In this document: piece by piece, positions 50,622-59,229 of the stretch
Layout of the letters: the number at the start of each line of letters is the position of its first letter
Numbering within the stretch: the first letter of the stretch is position 1
NCBI RefSeq assembly: GCF_001570605.1
Contig: NZ_BBXG01000011.1
Coordinates: 1-64,000 of the forward strand
Reading direction: 5' to 3'
DNA length: 64,000 nt
DNA from: Herbidospora cretacea
GTDB taxonomy: Bacteria; Actinomycetota; Actinomycetes; Streptosporangiales; Streptosporangiaceae
Position numbers and translations under genes: made by a program
The notes under the pieces: generated by a model
The model's database searches: none
Told to the model about the DNA's origin: nothing
What the model saw: the letters and a program-made list of their open reading frames with translations, nothing else

Positions 50622-51709
50622 GCGATCTTGTGCACCCAGTTGCGGGGGTCGGGACGGCTTCCGTACTGGATGCCCATGAGCTCTTCCCTGATCCTCAGGG
50701 TGACCGGGCCCGGGGTGCCGTCGCCGACGGTCCAGGAGCGGTCGGCTCCCTTGACCGAGCCGACCGGCGTGACCACGGCGGCGGTGCCGCAGGCGAAGAC
50801 CTCGGTGAGCTCGCCCGACTCACACCCGGCCTGCCACTCCTCGATCGAGATGCGGCCCTCCTCGACGGTCAGGCCGAGGTCGCCGGCGAAGGTGAGGATC
50901 GAGTCGCGGGTGATGCCGGGCAGGAGCGTGCCGGTGAGCGCCGGGGTGAACAGGCGGTCGCCGAAGACGAAGAACAGGTTCATCCCGCCCATCTCCTCGA
51001 CGTAGCGGTGCTCGACGGCGTCGAGCCAGACGACCTGGTCGCAGCCCTCGGCGACGGCCTGGCGCTGGGCCACGAAGGCCGCCGCGTAGTTGCCGCCGCA
51101 CTTGGCGAAGCCGGTGCCGCCGGGGGCGGCGCGGGTGTACTCGGTCGACAGCCACACCGAGACCGGCTGCACGCCGCCCGTGAAGTAGGAGGCCGCCGGT
51201 GAGGCGATCACCATGTAGCGGTAGCTCTTGGAGGGGTAGTTGACGCCCAGCCCCGCCTGCGTGGCGATCATGAAGGGGCGCAGGTAGAGGCTGTGGCCCT
51301 CGGTGGTGGGCACCCATTCGCGGTCGGTCTGCACGAGCAGTTCGAGGGACTCCACGAAGGTGTCCTCGGGCAGTTCGGGCATCGCCATGCGGGCGGCCGA
51401 GGCGTTGAAGCGGGCCGCGTTCGCGTAGGGGCGGAACGCGACGATCGAGCCGTTGGCCTGACGGTAGGCCTTCAGCCCCTCGAACAGTTCCTGCGCGTAG
51501 TGGAACACCGAGGTCGCGGGGTCGAGCACGAGGGGACCGTAGGGCTCCAGGCGGGCGTCGTGCCAGCCCTGTCCCTCGGTGTAGTCGATCGACACCATGT
51601 GGTCGGTGAACGTCTGCCCGAATCCGGGCGCCTCCAGCACCCGCTCTCTTTCTGACGCGCTGCGCGCCTGGGGGTTCTGGCGCACCTCAAAGCTGAGCTG
51701 GCTGGTCAT
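50618..51709 (-). CDS. ilvE: Branched-chain amino acid aminotransferase
   Basis: 363 aa fold-type IV PLP enzyme that makes Leu, Ile and Val from their keto acids. Contains FHYAQELFEGLKAYRQANGS, the PLP lysine region GGTGFAKCGGNYAAAFVAQR and EEMGGMNLFFVF, with ACGTAAVVTPVGSV near the end. ATG 51709 with GAAGGA upstream. Lies downstream of leuB on the same strand, but a strong terminator intervenes, so it probably has its own promoter at 51720-51765. Confidence 0.97.
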   Translation of the reverse strand: MTSQLSFEVRQNPQARSASERERVLEAPGFGQTFTDHMVSIDYTEGQGWHDARLEPYGPLVLDPATSVFHYAQELFEGLKAYRQANGSIVAFRPYANAARFNASAARMAMPELPEDTFVESLELLVQTDREWVPTTEGHSLYLRPFMIATQAGLGVNYPSKSYRYMVIASPAASYFTGGVQPVSVWLSTEYTRAAPGGTGFAKCGGNYAAAFVAQRQAVAEGCDQVVWLDAVEHRYVEEMGGMNLFFVFGDRLFTPALTGTLLPGITRDSILTFAGDLGLTVEEGRISIEEWQAGCESGELTEVFACGTAAVVTPVGSVKGADRSWTVGDGTPGPVTLRIREELMGIQYGSRPDPRNWVHKIA

Positions 51710-51762
51710 GGGTTCCTTCTCTCTACGCTACTGATGAAAACCTAAGGCATGTCACGGGGCAC

Positions 51763-51803
51763 AAAAAAGCGCACAGTGACCCGAACACGGGCCACTGTGC
51801 GCT
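51763..51803 (-). terminator. Intrinsic terminator after leuB
   Basis: Minus strand AGCGCACAGTG (51803-51793) and its complement CACTGTGCGCT (51778-51768) followed by TTTTT. Located 25 bases after the leuB stop. Confidence 0.92.
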
Positions 51804-51828
51804 ACGGAACGAGGAAGGTGGCCGGCGG

Positions 51829-52875
51829 TCAGCCGGCTACTCGGGCGGCGATGTCGTCGCCGATCTCACGGGTCTGCCGGGCCGCCCAGGCGCCCCCGCG
51901 CTCGACGAGGTCGTCGGCGACCGCCTGCTCGACGCGGGCGGCGGCCTCGGAGTGGCCGAGGTGGTCGAGCAGCATGGCGACCGACAGGATGGTCGCGCTC
52001 GGGTCGGCCTTGCCCTGGCCCGCGATGTCGGGCGCGGAGCCGTGGACAGGCTCGAACATGCTCGGAGCGGTGCGGTCGGGGTTGACGTTGCCGCTGGCCG
52101 ACAGGCCGATGCCGCCGGCGATGGCGGCGCCGATGTCGGTGATGATGTCGCCGAAGAGGTTGTCGGTGACGATCACGTCGAACCGCTCGGGCTGCGAGAC
52201 GAAGAACATCGACGCGGCGTCGACGTGGCAGTAGTCGGTGGTGACCTGAGGATATTCGGCGGCGACGCGGTTGACCGTGCGCTGCCAGAGGTCACCGGCG
52301 AAGGTGAGCACGTTGGTCTTGTGGACCAGCGTGAGCTTCCTGCGCTCGCGGCCCGCCGCCTTCTCGAAGGCGTAGCGGACGACGCGCTCGACGCCGTAGG
52401 CGGTGTTCACCGAGTCCTGCGTGGCGATCTCGTGGGGCGTGCCCTTGCGCAGCACGCCGCCGGCTCCGGCGTAGGGGCCCTCGGTGCCCTCGCGGACGAC
52501 GACCATGTCGATGTCCTCGGGGCGGGCCTTGCCGAGAGGCGTCTCCACGCCCGGGAACAGCTTCACCGGGCGCAGGTTGACGTAGTGGTCGAGCTCGAAC
52601 CGCAGGCGGAGCAGCAGCTCGCGCTCCAGCACGCCCGGCGGCACGCTCGGGTCGCCCACGGCGCCGAGCAGGATCGCGTCGAACCCGCGCAGCTCGGCGA
52701 GGACCGAGTCAGGCAGGGTCTCGCCGGTGGCGTGGTAACGCGCGGCACCCAGGTCGTAGTGAGTGGACTCGACCTTGACGCCGATCGCGTCGAGAACTTT
52801 GAGGCCCTCCGCGACGACCTCGGTGCCGATCCCGTCACCGGGGATCACTGCCAGGCGGATGTTGCTCGACTCCAT
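51829..52875 (-). CDS. leuB: 3-isopropylmalate dehydrogenase
   Basis: 348 aa NAD-dependent beta-decarboxylating dehydrogenase. Start [20 protein letters not shown]; catalytic region [20 protein letters not shown]; Asp ligands in [23 protein letters not shown] loop [20 protein letters not shown]. Oxidises 3-isopropylmalate (and, in the citramalate path, methylmalate). Preceded by a 36-codon ORF and a leader ORF, ended by a strong terminator. Confidence 0.97.
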   Translation of the reverse strand: MESSNIRLAVIPGDGIGTEVVAEGLKVLDAIGVKVESTHYDLGAARYHATGETLPDSVLAELRGFDAILLGAVGDPSVPPGVLERELLLRLRFELDHYVNLRPVKLFPGVETPLGKARPEDIDMVVVREGTEGPYAGAGGVLRKGTPHEIATQDSVNTAYGVERVVRYAFEKAAGRERRKLTLVHKTNVLTFAGDLWQRTVNRVAAEYPQVTTDYCHVDAASMFFVSQPERFDVIVTDNLFGDIITDIGAAIAGGIGLSASGNVNPDRTAPSMFEPVHGSAPDIAGQGKADPSATILSVAMLLDHLGHSEAAARVEQAVADDLVERGGAWAARQTREIGDDIAARVAG

Positions 52876-52939
52876 GGAGGTACCTTATCGGGCTGTCTCG
52901 GAGATCGAACACCGATCTCACCATACGGGCAGCGTGGCG

Positions 52940-53050
52940 TCAGCGCTCCGGCGTGCCGCCGTTGTCGCGCAGGTCGAGGGCCGTCTGCAGCGCCTCGGCG
53001 ACCTCGTCGTCATGGTCTTCCGGACGGTTCCACGGATACATGTCGTACAT
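52940..53050 (-). CDS. Small 36-aa acidic protein upstream of leuB
   Basis: MYDMYPWNRPEDHDDEVAEA followed by LQTALDLRDNGGTPER. ATG 53050 has GGAG 7 bases before it. An aromatic/proline start, acidic middle and amphipathic helix give a protein-like composition. It lies 64 bases before leuB on the same strand, after the leader ORF, so it is likely co-transcribed. Too short for automated calls; function unknown. Confidence 0.65.
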   Translation of the reverse strand: MYDMYPWNRPEDHDDEVAEALQTALDLRDNGGTPER

Positions 53051-53126
53051 GGGAGTCTCCAGCTCTTCACAGAGAAAGGGGAGGTCGGCGCGCCACGACT
53101 CCGCGGCGGGTCGCCGGCCTGCTGGA

Positions 53127-53168
53127 TCAGACCCCGCCGCGGCAGGTAATTACGAGAACCCGACGCAT
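53127..53168 (-). CDS. Putative leuB-unit leader peptide (Val/Leu/Ile-rich)
   Basis: 13 aa, MRRVLVITCRGGV, from ATG 53168 with GGCGGGG just upstream. It has a VLVI run. CCGCGGCGGG at its 3' end (minus strand 53142-53133) is perfectly complementary to CCCGCCGCGG (53110-53101). No T-tract terminator follows, unlike the cimA and ilvB leaders. Confidence 0.6.
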   Translation of the reverse strand: MRRVLVITCRGGV

Positions 53169-53229
53169 CCCCGCCAGATTACCCCAGCGGTCTCGTAGGA
53201 CGACCTACCATCTCACCTCATGAGACGAC

Positions 53230-53262
53230 AAAAGGCCGCCCCCGCCGGAGCGGAGACGGCCT
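53230..53262 (-). terminator. Intrinsic terminator after serA
   Basis: Minus strand AGGCCGTCTCCGC pairs with GCGGGGGCGGCCT around TCCG (two mismatches), followed by TTTT, 14 bases beyond the serA stop. Confidence 0.75.
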
Positions 53263-53275
53263 CGTAAAAATCGGG

Positions 53276-54865
53276 TCAGCCCTCCAGGTCCACGACCCGG
53301 CCGCTGTCGGCGCCGATCTCGGCGGCGATCTGGTCGACCACGTCGGCCGGGGCCGCGGTGTCGAGGGTCAGCGCGATCAGGGCCTTGCCGCCCTTGGCCC
53401 CACGGGCGACCTGCATCGAGGCGATGTTCACGCTCTGCTCGCCGAGCAGGCGGCCCACGATGCCGACGATGCCGGGACGGTCGGTGTAGGTGAAGAACGC
53501 CAGGTGGTCGGTGGGCTCGATCTCCATCGTGAAGCCGTTGACCTCGACGATCTTGGTGATCTGGCGCGGGCCGGAGAGCGTGCCGGAGACCGAGACCGTG
53601 CGGCCGTCGGCGAGGACGCCGCGGACCGTGATCACGTTGCGCCAGTCGGGGCTGTCGGGGCTGGTGACCAGCTCGACGACGGTGCCCCGGTCCTGGGCCA
53701 GCAGCGGCGCGTTCACGTAGGTGACGCCACCCTCGACGACGTCGGTGAAGACGCCCTTGAGCGCGGCCAGCTCCAGCACCCGCACGTCCTGCGAGGCGAT
53801 CTCGCCCCGGACCTCGACGACCAGGCGGGTGGCGACCTCGCCCGCCAGGGCGGTGAAGACGCGGCCGAGACGCTCGGTCAGCGGCAGGCCCGGCTTGACC
53901 TCCTCGGCCACCGCGCCGCCCTGCACGTTGACCGCGTCGGGCACGAACTCACCGGCGAGCGCGAGCTTGACGCTGCGGGCCACCTGGGTGCCGGCCTTCT
54001 CCTGGGCCTCGTGGGTGGAGGCGCCGAGGTGCGGCGTGACGACGACCTGGTCGAGCTCGAACAGCGGGCTGTCGGTGACGGGCTCCTTGGGGAACACGTC
54101 GATGCCGGCGCCGGCGACGCGGCCCTCCTTGATGGCGGAGTAGAGGGCGTTCTCGTCGATGATGCCGCCGCGCGCGACGTTGATCAGGCGCACGTTCGGC
54201 TTGACCATGTGCATCTCGCGGTCGCCGATGAGACCGATGGTCTCCTTCGACTTCGGCAGGTGGACGGTGATGAAGTCGGCCTGCTGGAGGACCTCCTCCA
54301 GGGTGACGAGCTTCACGCCCATCTGGGCCGCGCGGGCGGCCGGCAGGTAGGGGTCGTACGCGATCAGTTCGACCCCGAACGGCGCGAGGCGCTGCGCGAC
54401 GAGCTGGCCGATCTTGCCGAGGCCGAGGATGCCGACGACCTTCTCGTCGAGCTCGACACCGGTGTACTTGGACCGCTTCCACTCGCCGCCCTTGAGCGCG
54501 GAGTGGGCCTGGGCGACGTTGCGGGCCGAGGCGAGGATGAGCGCGACGGTGTGCTCCGCGGCGCTGGTGATGTTCGAGGTGGGCGCGTTGACGACCATGA
54601 CGCCGGCCTTGGTGGCCGCCTCGACGTCGACGTTGTCGAGGCCGACGCCCGCACGGGCCACCACGCGCAGCTTCGGCGCGTGGGCCACGGCCTCGGCGTC
54701 GACCTGGGTGGCGCTGCGCACGATCAGAGCGTCGACGTCGGAGAGAGCCGGAAGGAACGCGGACCTGTCGGCTCCGTCGACCTGACGGACCTCGAAGTCA
54801 GCTCCGAGGACGGCGAGACCGGCCTGGGAGAGCTCCTCTGCGACCAGTACGACGGGCTTGTTCAC
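53276..54865 (-). CDS. serA: D-3-phosphoglycerate dehydrogenase
   Basis: 529 aa long form. NAD domain KVVGILGLGKIGQLVAQRLA; catalytic Arg/Glu/His in NVARGGIIDENAL, GIDVFPKEP and PHLGASTHEAQEKAG; an intervening domain (about 315-450) and a C-terminal ACT domain (TYTDRPGIVGIVGRLLGEQS) for serine feedback. First step of serine synthesis. GTG 54865 with AAGGA upstream. Its own unit, ended by a terminator before the leuB leader. Confidence 0.97.
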   Translation of the reverse strand: MNKPVVLVAEELSQAGLAVLGADFEVRQVDGADRSAFLPALSDVDALIVRSATQVDAEAVAHAPKLRVVARAGVGLDNVDVEAATKAGVMVVNAPTSNITSAAEHTVALILASARNVAQAHSALKGGEWKRSKYTGVELDEKVVGILGLGKIGQLVAQRLAPFGVELIAYDPYLPAARAAQMGVKLVTLEEVLQQADFITVHLPKSKETIGLIGDREMHMVKPNVRLINVARGGIIDENALYSAIKEGRVAGAGIDVFPKEPVTDSPLFELDQVVVTPHLGASTHEAQEKAGTQVARSVKLALAGEFVPDAVNVQGGAVAEEVKPGLPLTERLGRVFTALAGEVATRLVVEVRGEIASQDVRVLELAALKGVFTDVVEGGVTYVNAPLLAQDRGTVVELVTSPDSPDWRNVITVRGVLADGRTVSVSGTLSGPRQITKIVEVNGFTMEIEPTDHLAFFTYTDRPGIVGIVGRLLGEQSVNIASMQVARGAKGGKALIALTLDTAAPADVVDQIAAEIGADSGRVVDLEG

Positions 54866-55124
54866 TGGTGATGTCCTTCGAACGTGACGACTGCATCGGT
54901 CGCCATGGAGTCTATCCGCGCCGTTCGGAGAGCCTTCGGAGGATCCGCCATACGAGACGGCTGTTACTCAGGGGAGTCGTGAGAATCCCTCACGTAAACA
55001 GCAGATCTGGGGGCATACCCGGCTTGGACCGCACCAATCCACACAGCCGCCAAGTTGGTATTGATCGCACCTAATCTTGGCGATTAGCCTGCTAAATCGT
55101 GGTTCGGTACCTATGGTTCAGCAT

Positions 55125-56018
55125 ATGAGCATCGGGAATCCCGCTCTCGGCGAAGTGCTCGCCCAGCACGGCAGTCCGCACCGACTTCTCTCCGCTTTGG
55201 CGGAATGGGGCATCCTCGTTGCGGTCCGGCCCGATCGTTCCGTGGTGCTCGGCACCACGCAGAGTGGCGAACGGGTGCTGCTCGGATACACGGGTCCGGC
55301 GACCTACGCGCGCCACCGGGGCAGCCACTCGCTGTCGGTCTGCGACGTGGACACCATCCTGGACATCCAGCGCGTGACCGGGGTCCGCGAGATCGTCATC
55401 GACGCCGCCGGGCCCGCCGCCGCGGCCGTGCCGATCGACGACCTCCAGCGGCACCTCCAGCAGACCCGCAGCGGTCCGCACCCCGTCCTGTCGGGCGCGA
55501 CGCCGAACGCGTACGCGACCGGCAGCATGGGCAGGATCCCCAAGCCGCCGGTCCGCAGCGCCGCGCCGATGCCGCTGGGCGCGCCGGTCCCCCCGGCCCC
55601 ACCGGTCCCACCGGCCCAGCAGCAGGCCCCCGCGCCGTGGATCCCCCAGCCGCGCCAGCACCTGTCGGGCGCGATGCAGGTGGTCGACCCCGGATACCAG
55701 CGGACGAACCATCCGATCCTGCCCGCCCTGCGGGTGGCGATCGCGGAATTACTGCGCGACTACTCGGTGATACACCATGTGTGGATCTCCGCCGCGCGGA
55801 CCGTCTCCGGCTCCAGCGGGATCATGCTGCACGTCAAGGTGCACACCGCCAACGCCGAGGATCTCGTGCGCGACCTCCATCGGGGGGTCCGCGCCCGGCT
55901 GCCGCAACTGGCCGCCAGCGAGGCCCCGGTCCTGATGGCGCGGGTCGCCGACGCCTTCACCGAGCGCCGCATGATCGAGCTGGGGGCTCACGTCGTCTGT
56001 GCCGACGTAACAGACTGA
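55125..56018 (+). CDS. SseB-like domain protein
   Basis: 297 aa from ATG 55125 (MSIGNPALGEVLAQHGSPHR); ATG 55113 is possible and neither has a clear ribosome site. The N-terminal ~110 residues resemble SseB N-terminal domains (LLGYTGPATYARHRGSHSLS, TGVREIVIDAAGPAAAAVPI). A Pro/Ala linker (about 160-200) leads to a C-terminal domain (HPILPALRVAIAELLRDYSV...LVRDLHRGVRARLPQL). No signal or TM. Function unknown. CTAATC-N5-GATTAG at 55071-55087 is a possible site upstream; the rest of 54866-55124 shows no gene. Confidence 0.6.
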   Translation: MSIGNPALGEVLAQHGSPHRLLSALAEWGILVAVRPDRSVVLGTTQSGERVLLGYTGPATYARHRGSHSLSVCDVDTILDIQRVTGVREIVIDAAGPAAAAVPIDDLQRHLQQTRSGPHPVLSGATPNAYATGSMGRIPKPPVRSAAPMPLGAPVPPAPPVPPAQQQAPAPWIPQPRQHLSGAMQVVDPGYQRTNHPILPALRVAIAELLRDYSVIHHVWISAARTVSGSSGIMLHVKVHTANAEDLVRDLHRGVRARLPQLAASEAPVLMARVADAFTERRMIELGAHVVCADVTD

Positions 56019-56062
56019 TCGATTCCCTACCCCATTTACCGTGATTGGGCTTGAATGTCGCC

Positions 56063-57388
56063 ATGGTCACGGTCCCCACCCGAGTGCGCCTCGGCTATGC
56101 CGTCGGCTCCTTCTGCACGGCCAACTTCTCCACCATCCCCGGCCTGCTGCTGCTCATCTACATGACCAACGTGCTGGCCGTCGACCCCCTGCTGGCGGGG
56201 GTCGTGGTGTTCCTGCCGAAGGCGTGGGACCTGGTCGCCAACACCCTGGTCGGGCAGTGGTCCGACCGGACCGTCTCGCGGTGGGGGCCCCGGCGTCCCT
56301 GGCTGCTGGGCGGCGCGGCGATCCTGCCCGTCGCGTTCGTGCTGATGTTCGTCGGGCCGCCGCTCACCGGGGTCCCGGCCGCGCTCTACGTCGGCGTCGT
56401 CTTCCTGATCGCGGCCAGCGGGTACGCCCTCTACGAGGTCCCCTACAAGGCGATGCCCGCCGAGATGACCCACGACTACCACGAGCGCACCTCGCTGCTG
56501 CAGTGGCGCATGATCTTCATCGCGATCGGCATCGCGATGAGCGGCATTCTGGCGCCGATCCTCGCCGGTGACACCGTCGAGGGCTACCGCCTCATGGGCC
56601 TCGTGTTCGGGGTCGTGCTGCTGGTGTCGATGCTGGCGTCGTTCTTCGGCACCGCCGACGCCCCCTTCACCGGCCAGGCGGAGCCCGAGGGCACCCTGCG
56701 GGCCCAGCTCAGGGCGGCGCGCACCTCCAGGCCGTTCATGTGGCTGCTCGGCCTGAGCAGCGCGCAGACCCTCGGCGCGTACGTCATGCTCGCCGGCGCC
56801 CCCTACTTCGCGGCGTACACCCTGGACAGCACCGGCGCGACGACGACCCTGTTCGCGGCGCTGGTCGGCCCGATGCTCGTGACGATGCCGCTGTGGGTGT
56901 GGCTGGCCAGGAGGCTCGACAAGCGCGGCGCGATGATCCTCGCGGGCCTGCTGTTCCTGTCAGGTGCGGTCCTGGCCGTGGCGACCCCGGTCTTCGGGCC
57001 GGTCTACGCCCACATCGTGATCGTCGTCGTGGGCGTCGGGTACGCCGGCCTCCAGCTCCTGCAGTTCTCGATGCTGGCCGACGTGATCGCCTACGACGGC
57101 CTGGTGAGCGGCAAGCGGCGCGGCGGGGTCTTCACCGGCCTGTGGACCGCGGTCGAGAGCGCCGTGGCCGCCTTCGGCGCGACGATCTACGGCGCGACCC
57201 TGGCGATCGGCGGCTTCCGCGAGTCGGACCCCGGCAACCCGGTCGTCCAGCCGGAGAGCGCGGAGCTCGCGGTGCTCGTCGGGATCACGCTGATCCCCGC
57301 CGCGATCATCCTCGTCGGGGTCCTGATGACCTTCAAATACGACCTCACGAGTGCCAAGATGTCACAGGTTTCACAGGATGTGACGTAA
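56063..57388 (+). CDS. MFS transporter, GPH (glycoside-pentoside-hexuronide) type
   Basis: 441 aa with about 12 TM helices. VGQWSDRTVSRWGPRRPWLL is the GPH-type loop 2-3, and ALYEVPYKAMPAEMTHDYHE with DVIAYDGLVSGKRRGGVFTG are family signatures. Cation:sugar symport is the usual role. ATG 56063 is chosen; a TTG at 56045 opens the frame. Stop overlaps a Crp-type box. Confidence 0.88.
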   Translation: MVTVPTRVRLGYAVGSFCTANFSTIPGLLLLIYMTNVLAVDPLLAGVVVFLPKAWDLVANTLVGQWSDRTVSRWGPRRPWLLGGAAILPVAFVLMFVGPPLTGVPAALYVGVVFLIAASGYALYEVPYKAMPAEMTHDYHERTSLLQWRMIFIAIGIAMSGILAPILAGDTVEGYRLMGLVFGVVLLVSMLASFFGTADAPFTGQAEPEGTLRAQLRAARTSRPFMWLLGLSSAQTLGAYVMLAGAPYFAAYTLDSTGATTTLFAALVGPMLVTMPLWVWLARRLDKRGAMILAGLLFLSGAVLAVATPVFGPVYAHIVIVVVGVGYAGLQLLQFSMLADVIAYDGLVSGKRRGGVFTGLWTAVESAVAAFGATIYGATLAIGGFRESDPGNPVVQPESAELAVLVGITLIPAAIILVGVLMTFKYDLTSAKMSQVSQDVT

Positions 57389-57394
57389 ATCACA
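57379..57394. promoter_or_regulatory. Crp-family binding site
   Basis: TGTGACGTAAATCACA is a perfect TGTGA-N6-TCACA dyad, the consensus of cAMP-receptor regulators including actinobacterial Crp/GlxR. It overlaps the MFS stop codon and lies about 157 bases before the CAP-domain gene, a position suited to activation of that gene. Confidence 0.75.
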
Positions 57395-57550
57395 TGAACC
57401 TCGGTTGGAACGTGGCCATCAGGGATTCCGTAACGGGATGATCTCGGCCAGGTCACCGAATATGACGGTTTTCCTCACAGGCCATCTCCCACCAGGCCAT
57501 ACTTCACTTCCATTCCAGAGCTTCGGAACCCCACCCCTGGAAGGAAGTTC

Positions 57551-58432
57551 ATGAAGACTTCACTCCGCGCGCTCTTCTGCGCCGGTGTGCTGCTGGCCGC
57601 CACGCTCCCGGCGATCGGCTCGGCCTCAGCGGCGTCGGCGCAGGCACAGGCCGCCCGCTGCCGCATCATCGCCTCGAAGCCGGCCGTGAACCAGCTCGGC
57701 CAGCTGTCCGCCGTCGGCTCCCGCAGCGGCAACTGCTTCGGCAAGACCCGGGTCCGGGTGCGCATCAAGGAGGCCGTCGCCGGCCCGGACACCACGCTCA
57801 AGAGCGGCTCGAAGGTGGTCCGCACCGCGAAGCTCCGCGTCCGCGCGGCCTGCGAGCCCGGCGTGTACTACACCCAGGTGACCGGCCGCTTCGGCCAGGT
57901 CGTCAACTCGCGCAAGGTGCGCATCACCACCTGCACGCCGGCCCCCGCGCCGACCCCCAGCCCGTCTCCCTCGCCCTCGGCCTCGCCCTCCACGTCGCCG
58001 AGCGCCACCCCGACGGCCACGCCGACGCCCGCCCCCGGCGGCACCACCGTCGGGACGGCCGTCGAGAACGAGGTCGTGCGGCTGACCAACGCCGAGCGCG
58101 CCAAGGCCGGCTGTGGCGCCCTGACGCACGACGCCAAGCTGCGCACCGCCGCCTTCAACCACTCGGCCGACATGTCGGCCAAGAACTACTTCAGCCACGA
58201 CTCGGCTGACGGCCGCAAGTTCTCCGACCGCATCAAGCAGGCCGGGTTCAGCTTCCGCGCCGCGGGCGAGAACATCGCCAAGGGCTACCAGACGGCCGCC
58301 CAGGTCGTTCAGGGCTGGATGGACAGCCCCGGCCACAAGGCGAACATCCTGAATTGCACCTATACGCACATTGGCGTGGGCCACGTGGCAGCGGGTGGGC
58401 CATACTGGACGCAAGACTTCGCCAAGCCCTGA
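57551..58432 (+). CDS. Secreted CAP-domain (SCP/YkwD-like) protein
   Basis: 293 aa. Signal peptide MKTSLRALFCAGVLLAATLP to about SASA-ASA. A Cys-bearing beta domain (36-132) is followed by a Pro/Ser/Thr linker (133-168). The CAP domain (about 175-293) has VVRLTNAERAKAGCGALTHD, NHSADMSAKNYFSHDSADGR, RAAGENIAKGYQTA and GWMDSPGHKANILNC. RBS GGAAGGAAG. Role outside the cell unknown; YkwD-like proteins are common in spore formers. Confidence 0.93.
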   Translation: MKTSLRALFCAGVLLAATLPAIGSASAASAQAQAARCRIIASKPAVNQLGQLSAVGSRSGNCFGKTRVRVRIKEAVAGPDTTLKSGSKVVRTAKLRVRAACEPGVYYTQVTGRFGQVVNSRKVRITTCTPAPAPTPSPSPSPSASPSTSPSATPTATPTPAPGGTTVGTAVENEVVRLTNAERAKAGCGALTHDAKLRTAAFNHSADMSAKNYFSHDSADGRKFSDRIKQAGFSFRAAGENIAKGYQTAAQVVQGWMDSPGHKANILNCTYTHIGVGHVAAGGPYWTQDFAKP

Positions 58433-58482
58433 TCACAGGGGCTATCTGGACACCGGCCTGACCGAAAGCGGATACTCCAGAC

Positions 58483-59019
58483 ATGAGCTCCGAGCCTCAC
58501 GTGCGCGCCTCAGACGAGGACCGCGAGCGTGCGCTCAACGAGCTCCGTGAGAGGGCGGCCGAAGGCCATCTCTCGATGGAGACGTTCGTCGGCAGGGTCG
58601 ACCAGGCACTCAGGGCACGCAGTGCCGCAGAACTCGAACAGCTCGTCGCCGACCTGCCCCAACGGGGCAGGTTCCGGCGCCGGGCCACCGACATCGTCGG
58701 TTCGGTGTCCGACTTCAGCACCCGCATCCGGGCGGCCTGGCGCCGCCCCAAACTCCCCCGCCTCGCACTGCCGGCAGACACGCGGATCCGGTACGTCGTG
58801 GGGCGAGGCTCGGCCTGCGACCTGGTCCTGGCCGACCTGACCGTGTCGCGGATCCACGCGGAACTGCGACGAGAGGAAGACCACTGGCTGCTGGTCGACC
58901 TGGGCTCACTGAACGGCACCCGCCTGAACGGGTGGCGGCTGGTGGGCCCGGCCCGAGTCCGCAGCGGTGATGAGATCAGCTTCGGCGACTGCGCCTTCCT
59001 GGTGTCGGTCCCGCTCTGA
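58483..59019 (+). CDS. DUF1707 and FHA domain protein
   Basis: 178 aa. N-terminal DUF1707 (about 5-60: VRASDEDRERALNELRERAA, EGHLSMETFVGRVDQALRAR), then a basic linker. The FHA domain (about 103-178) has VVGRGSACDLVLADLTVSRI HAEL and DLGSLNGTRLNGWRL, with the Arg, Ser, His and Asn residues that bind phosphothreonine. Suggests signalling with a Ser/Thr kinase, none of which is in the window. GAGC-rich start region; single gene ended by a terminator. Confidence 0.93.
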   Translation: MSSEPHVRASDEDRERALNELRERAAEGHLSMETFVGRVDQALRARSAAELEQLVADLPQRGRFRRRATDIVGSVSDFSTRIRAAWRRPKLPRLALPADTRIRYVVGRGSACDLVLADLTVSRIHAELRREEDHWLLVDLGSLNGTRLNGWRLVGPARVRSGDEISFGDCAFLVSVPL

Positions 59020-59029
59020 CCGAACGACG

Positions 59030-59066
59030 AAGCCCGGCTCCCCTGATCAAGGAGCCGGGCTTCTCG
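59030..59066 (+). terminator. Terminator after the DUF1707-FHA gene
   Basis: AAGCCCGGCTCC (59030-59041), nine-base loop, GGAGCCGGGCTT (59051-59062): perfect 12-bp stem, weak T-tract (TTCTCGTCTT). Confidence 0.8.
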
Positions 59067-59123
59067 TCTTCCCGGCTCCGACTCCGCAGCATCGTGGCGG
59101 GGCACGATGATCGCGCCGTGGAC

Positions 59124-59223
59124 AAACGACGAACCCGGCCCCTTGGTGAAAGGGACCGGGTTCGGTCGTCAGGCCCGTTCGTCCGGCTGAAAGCGGACGA
59201 ACCCGCGCGTGCGGAGCACGCGC
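59124..59223 (-). terminator. Cluster of three hairpins after ilvC
   Basis: Stems GCGCGTGC/GCACGCGC (59205-59223), TTCGTCCG/CGGACGAA (59178-59201) and GAACCCGGCCCCTT/AAGGGACCGGGTTC (59131-59163, one mismatch) follow the ilvC stop in order. The last is followed on the minus strand by CGTCGTTTGTC and is the best terminator. Confidence 0.7.
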
Positions 59224-59229
59224 CATCGA

